A stretch of DNA of 10,566 bases, taken from Opitutaceae bacterium. Its GTDB lineage: Bacteria; Verrucomicrobiota; Verrucomicrobiia; Opitutales; Opitutaceae. Every line of letters begins with the position of its first letter. Position 1 is the stretch's first letter. This document shows positions 6,302-10,566 of the stretch, piece by piece. The translations under genes and the position numbers were made by a program. The DNA is taken from the NCBI GenBank assembly GCA_025352845.1, contig JANXSC010000292.1, positions 1-10,566 on the forward strand, written 5' to 3'. Below the pieces are notes generated by a model. That model was not told where the DNA came from and did no database searches. It worked only from the letters and a program-made list of their open reading frames with translations.

Positions 6302-6343
6302 ACCATCCGTGAGCCGGGGGTTTTTCATAGACTTCGCCCAAGG

Positions 6344-6372
6344 CGCGGGCTTGCCTCGCGAAAATGCCCGCG
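6344..6372 (+). promoter_or_regulatory. Inverted repeat enclosing the histidine-kinase start codon
   Basis: CGCGGGC (6344-6350) and GCCCGCG (6366-6372) form a 7-bp GC stem with a 15-nt loop that ends in the first two bases of the ATG at 6364. In mRNA this would bury the start region and could limit translation. In DNA this rich in GC a 7-bp match can arise by chance. Confidence 0.3.
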
Positions 6373-7839
6373 TCGTCGTCTCGCAAAACCTTCCTCATTC
6401 TCGCGCTCGCGTTCAGCCTGGTCGTCGCCCTCGTCGCTGTGATCATCGACGAGGAATTACGGGAGAAGCTCGGGACTTCCTACTACGTGCTCGCGCTCGC
6501 GATTATCGGCAGCGTGCTCCTGCTGCTCGCCGGCTACGTGTGGGATCGCACTCTCATGCAGCGGCTCCGGGCGTTGCGCACGACGGTGGAAATCGAGGAT
6601 GCGACCGCCAACCTCGAACCCGATCACGACGAGGTCATCGGCCTCGCGCGCAACATCGAGCGCATGGCGCAGACGCTGCAAAAAACCGAGGCCAGCTACC
6701 GCGGCATCGTCGAGGATCAGGTGGATCTGATCTGCCGCTACCGCGTCGATGGGAAACTCACGTTCGTGAACGGCGCTTACGCCGTCGCCTACGGTCGCAA
6801 GCGCCCCGAGCTCGTCGGGCAGCCGTTTCCTTTTTTCTCCGCCGCCGAGTCCGCCGTGGAAGCCGTGCGCACCTTCGAACACGAATTCGATTTTGCCGAC
6901 GGCCGCCACGCGTGGCTGATGTGGACGCAGCGCGCGATTAAGGACGAGGCGGGCCACACGCTGGAATTTCAGGCCGTGGGCCACGACATCACGCTGCGCA
7001 AGGATGCCGAGGCCACGTTGCTTCGCGCCAAGGAAGCCGCCGAGGCGGCGGATCGCGCGAAGAGCGAATTTCTCGCGATGGTGAGCCACGAAATCCGCAC
7101 TCCGATCAACGGCGTGATTGGCTTCGCGCAAATTCTCGCCGACTCGCCGCTTTCCCTCGAGCAGCGCGAACAGGTAGCCATCATCATGTCGAGCGGCCAG
7201 GCGCTGGAAAAATTGATCACGGACATCCTCGATCTCTCGAAAATCGAGGCGGGGAAAATCGAGATCGAGTCGTCGCCCTTCGCGCTGCACAAATCCATCG
7301 CGGAGGTCGTGGCCTTTTTCCAACCCCGCTCGCGCACGACCGGCCTCACCGTCAGCGCCGATATCGATCCCGATGTGCCCGTGATCGTGAACAGCGACGA
7401 AGCCCGCCTCCGCCAGATCCTCGTCAACCTGGTCGGCAACGCGTTCAAATTCACCGAGCGCGGCGGCATCCGTGTGCATGTGTCCTGTATGCGCGGCCAG
7501 AGTGTCGGCCTGCGCCACACGCGCCGGGAGCTGCGGCTGTTTTTCGCCGTGTCGGACACCGGTGTCGGCATCTCGGAGGACAACGTGGCGAAACTCTTCA
7601 AGCCGTTCAGCCAGGTCGATGTCTCCGCAGAGCGCCGCCGCCGCGGCACCGGACTGGGCCTGGCGATTTCAAAGCGTCTCTGCGAGCTGATGGGCGGCAC
7701 GATCTCCGTGGACAGCAAGCCGGACGAGGGCACGACGTTTCGCTTCTCGCTGCTCACCGACTACGAAGTCGGCGACACGACGCTGCCGTTTCCCGTGCGC
7801 ACCATCGCGCAGGCGACGCCCCAGGCGTCGCCGTCGTGA
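6364..7839 (+). CDS. Membrane PAS-domain sensor histidine kinase
   Basis: A complete 491-residue kinase. Two transmembrane helices (about 10-28 and 41-59) are joined by only about 12 residues, so there is no periplasmic sensor domain. A HAMP-like linker (60-108) leads to a PAS domain (about 112-215, with YRGIVEDQVDLICRY and ending AVGHDIT), then a short coiled coil. The HisKA domain has the H box FLAMVSHEIRTPINGVIGF with phosphorylatable His242. The ATPase domain shows the N box LVNLVGNAFKF (Asn355/Asn359), G1 DTGVGI (Asp398), F box LFKPFSQVD and G2 GTGLGLAIS (428-436). It should autophosphorylate and pass phosphate to a response regulator, but there is no receiver fused to it and no intact regulator gene beside it; the nearest receiver is the remnant ending at 4876. 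It starts 62 bp after the transporter. Its ligand is unknown; the PAS suggests a cytoplasmic or membrane-state signal. Confidence 0.95.
   Translation: MPASSSRKTFLILALAFSLVVALVAVIIDEELREKLGTSYYVLALAIIGSVLLLLAGYVWDRTLMQRLRALRTTVEIEDATANLEPDHDEVIGLARNIERMAQTLQKTEASYRGIVEDQVDLICRYRVDGKLTFVNGAYAVAYGRKRPELVGQPFPFFSAAESAVEAVRTFEHEFDFADGRHAWLMWTQRAIKDEAGHTLEFQAVGHDITLRKDAEATLLRAKEAAEAADRAKSEFLAMVSHEIRTPINGVIGFAQILADSPLSLEQREQVAIIMSSGQALEKLITDILDLSKIEAGKIEIESSPFALHKSIAEVVAFFQPRSRTTGLTVSADIDPDVPVIVNSDEARLRQILVNLVGNAFKFTERGGIRVHVSCMRGQSVGLRHTRRELRLFFAVSDTGVGISEDNVAKLFKPFSQVDVSAERRRRGTGLGLAISKRLCELMGGTISVDSKPDEGTTFRFSLLTDYEVGDTTLPFPVRTIAQATPQASPS
7812..7832. other. Perfect 9-bp hairpin in the last codons of the histidine kinase
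   Basis: GGCGACGCC and GGCGTCGCC are exact reverse complements separated by CCA, ending 4 nt before the TGA. It encodes part of the low-complexity tail QATPQASPS. There is no U-tract, so it is not a standard terminator, but together with the repeat element starting at 7843 it forms a highly structured 3' end. Confidence 0.6.
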
Positions 7840-7842
7840 ATC

Positions 7843-7905
7843 CCGTAGCGCGGTCAGCCTGACCACGCTTTCATGAACAACACGGGCCGGCTGCCCGTGC
7901 TACGG
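7843..7905. repeat. REP-like inverted pair with complementary loops (element 3)
   Basis: Outer arms CCGTAGC (7843-7849) and GCTACGG (7899-7905) enclose two hairpins. The first is GGTC/GACC with loop AGCCT (7852-7864), extendable outward by GCG/CGC across a C-A mismatch. The second is CACGGGC/GCCCGTG with loop CGGCT (7881-7899). AGCC of the first loop is complementary to GGCT of the second. Read on their own strands the halves share anchor CCGTAGC, a variable stem and an AGCC loop. It begins 4 nt after the kinase stop, between convergent genes, in the same setting as element 2. The bases from 7906 to 7962 show nothing else definite. Confidence 0.7.
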
Positions 7906-7962
7906 CGCGGCGAGACCCGCGGTTCGGCAGAAACAGCAGGAAACCGAAAATACGCCAACCGC

Positions 7963-9396
7963 TCAGTAGCGGTAGTGCTCCGGTTTGTAGGGCCCGCCGA
8001 CGGGCACACCGAGGTAGGCGGCCTGCTCCTTCGTGAGCTTCGTGAGCTTGGCGCCGATTTTCTCGAGGTGGAGTCGCGCGACTTCCTCGTCGAGGTGCTT
8101 CGGCAGACGATAGACGCCGATGGCGTAGGTGTCCTTGTTCTTCCAGAGGTCGAGCTGCGCGAGCGTCTGGTTGGTGAAGCTGTTCGACATCACGAACGAC
8201 GGGTGGCCCGTCGCACAGCCGAGGTTTACGAGTCGGCCTTCGGCGAGCATGTAGATGCTGTTGCCCTTCGGGAAGGTGTAGAGGTCGTATTGCGGTTTGA
8301 TGTTCGTGCGCTTCGCGTCGGACGTGTTGAGGAGGTCGACTTGGATTTCGTTGTCGAAGTGGCCGATGTTACAGACGATCGCCTGATCCTTCATCTTCCG
8401 CATGTGCTCAAGCGTAATGATGTCCTTGTTGCCGGTCGTCGTGACGTAGATGTCGGCCGTGCCGAGCGTGGATTCGAGGGTGTTGACCTCGAAGCCTTCC
8501 ATCGCCGCTTGCAACGCATTGATCGGATCGATCTCGGTGACGATGACGCGCGCGCCAAAACCCTTGAGTGAAAACGCGGAGCCCTTGCCCACATCGCCGT
8601 AGCCGCACACGCACGCGACCTTGCCGGCGATCATGACGTCGGTGGCGCGCTTGAGGCCGTCGGCGAGCGACTCGCGGCAGCCGTAGAGATTGTCGAATTT
8701 CGATTTCGTGACGGAGTCGTTCACGTTGATCGCGGGCACACGGAGTTTGCCCTTCTCGAGCATTTGATAGAGGCGGTGCACGCCGGTCGTCGTCTCCTCG
8801 GAGACGCCGCGCCATTCCTTCGCGATGTTGGTCCAGCGCTTCGGGTCTTCTTTGTGCACGCGCTTGAGGACGTTCTTGATCACCTGTTCCTCGTGCGAAC
8901 CGGACTTGGTGTTGACCCAATCGCTGCCCTCTTCGAGTTCGCAGCCCTTGTGGATCAGGAGCGTGACATCGCCGCCATCATCGACGACGAGCTGCGGGCC
9001 CTTGCCGCCGGGAAACGAAATCGCACGGAGCGTAAGGTCCCAGTATTCCTCGAGGGTCTCGCCCTTCCACGCGAAGACCGGCGTGCCCGTCGCGGCAATC
9101 GCGGCGGCGGCGTGATCCTGCGTGGAGAAAATGTTGCACGAGCACCAGCGGACATCGGCACCGAGTTCCTTCAGCGTCTCGATGAGCACGGCGGTCTGAA
9201 TCGTCATGTGCAACGAACCGGTGACGCGCACGCCGGCGAGCGGCTTCGATGGGCCGAATTTTTTGCGGCACGACATCAGGCCGGGCATCTCGTGCTCGGC
9301 GACGGAGAGTTCCTTGCGACCCCACTCGGCGAGCGCGATGTCTTTGACGTGGTAGTCGGTTGCTTTGCCGGAAATTTTTTTCTTAGTGGTGGCCAT
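7963..9396 (-). CDS. ahcY: S-adenosylhomocysteine hydrolase
   Basis: A 477-residue NAD-dependent cytoplasmic enzyme that reversibly splits S-adenosylhomocysteine into adenosine and homocysteine, removing the product inhibitor of methyltransferases. Substrate-domain motifs are intact: GSLHMTIQTAVL (His63), the WCSCNIFSTQDHAAAA segment, VVDDGGD and EETTTGV (200-206). NVNDSVTKSKFDNLYGCRES carries the catalytic Lys231 and Asp235. The NAD fold follows with CGYGDVGKG (264-272), and the C-terminus ends in the canonical KPEHYRY, which reaches into the partner subunit. It is longer than the about 430-residue animal form because of the roughly 40-residue insert after LLIHKG (about 151-190), known in many bacterial and plant enzymes. 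It lies 27 nt downstream of metK on the same strand, so an operon is likely. No riboswitch can fit in that gap. No Shine-Dalgarno is visible; the lysine-rich start MATTKKK is plausible. Confidence 0.98.
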   Translation of the reverse strand: MATTKKKISGKATDYHVKDIALAEWGRKELSVAEHEMPGLMSCRKKFGPSKPLAGVRVTGSLHMTIQTAVLIETLKELGADVRWCSCNIFSTQDHAAAAIAATGTPVFAWKGETLEEYWDLTLRAISFPGGKGPQLVVDDGGDVTLLIHKGCELEEGSDWVNTKSGSHEEQVIKNVLKRVHKEDPKRWTNIAKEWRGVSEETTTGVHRLYQMLEKGKLRVPAINVNDSVTKSKFDNLYGCRESLADGLKRATDVMIAGKVACVCGYGDVGKGSAFSLKGFGARVIVTEIDPINALQAAMEGFEVNTLESTLGTADIYVTTTGNKDIITLEHMRKMKDQAIVCNIGHFDNEIQVDLLNTSDAKRTNIKPQYDLYTFPKGNSIYMLAEGRLVNLGCATGHPSFVMSNSFTNQTLAQLDLWKNKDTYAIGVYRLPKHLDEEVARLHLEKIGAKLTKLTKEQAAYLGVPVGGPYKPEHYRY

Positions 9397-9423
9397 GTTG
9401 GGAAAATTCGAGGGCTGGAAAAA

Positions 9424-10566
<1,143 letters not shown>

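Noticed and set aside
4502..6328. 608-codon open frame on the minus strand, antisense to the receiver and the MFS gene
   Set aside because: Its translation is an Arg/Asp/Glu/His-rich low-complexity sequence with no domain, typical of the antisense frame of GC-rich genes. The plus-strand MFS and receiver readings show clear family motifs.
7873..8571. 232-codon plus-strand frame opposite the end of ahcY
   Set aside because: It overlaps the conserved C-terminal half of ahcY and has no family features of its own.
9397..9423. SAH or SAM riboswitch between metK and ahcY
   Set aside because: The gap is only 27 nt and shows no stem structure. A riboswitch, if any, would be upstream of metK and outside the window.

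Overview
The window is high-GC bacterial chromosome with a housekeeping core and one decayed signalling locus. The gene set, the protein flavour and the small two-hairpin intergenic repeats suggest a verrucomicrobial, Opitutaceae-like organism. That assignment is an inference from recall, not from a database search. Few start codons have a clear Shine-Dalgarno sequence; parB is the main exception.

Left part (1-2741): the first codons of secG lie at the left edge on the minus strand. Upstream of it on the same strand are parB (chromosome partitioning) and a secreted coiled-coil/LysM protein whose stop codon is only 6 nt from the parB start. A divergent secreted protein of unknown function is read rightward from the shared 118-bp gap.

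Middle (2849-6301): fmt (Met-tRNA formyltransferase) runs leftward. Next to it is a rightward pseudogene of a hybrid sensor histidine kinase. It keeps a signal peptide, part of a family-3 solute-binding domain, the tail of the ATPase domain and a complete receiver domain, but has lost the whole central sensor and kinase core and shifts frame twice. An MFS_3/EntS-like exporter follows.

Right part (6364-10566): a complete membrane PAS histidine kinase with no adjacent intact partner faces, tail to tail, the S-adenosylmethionine-cycle pair metK-ahcY on the minus strand. metK runs off the right edge.

The most unusual signal is a set of three small intergenic elements (186-246, 2737-2800, 7843-7905). 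Each is an inverted pair of short REP-like hairpin units, and in each the loop of one hairpin is complementary to the loop of the other (TCCC/GGGA, TCTTG/CAAGA, AGCC/GGCT). The sequences differ but the architecture is the same. All three sit at gene 3' ends, two of them between convergent genes. A possible solo unit lies in the pseudogene.
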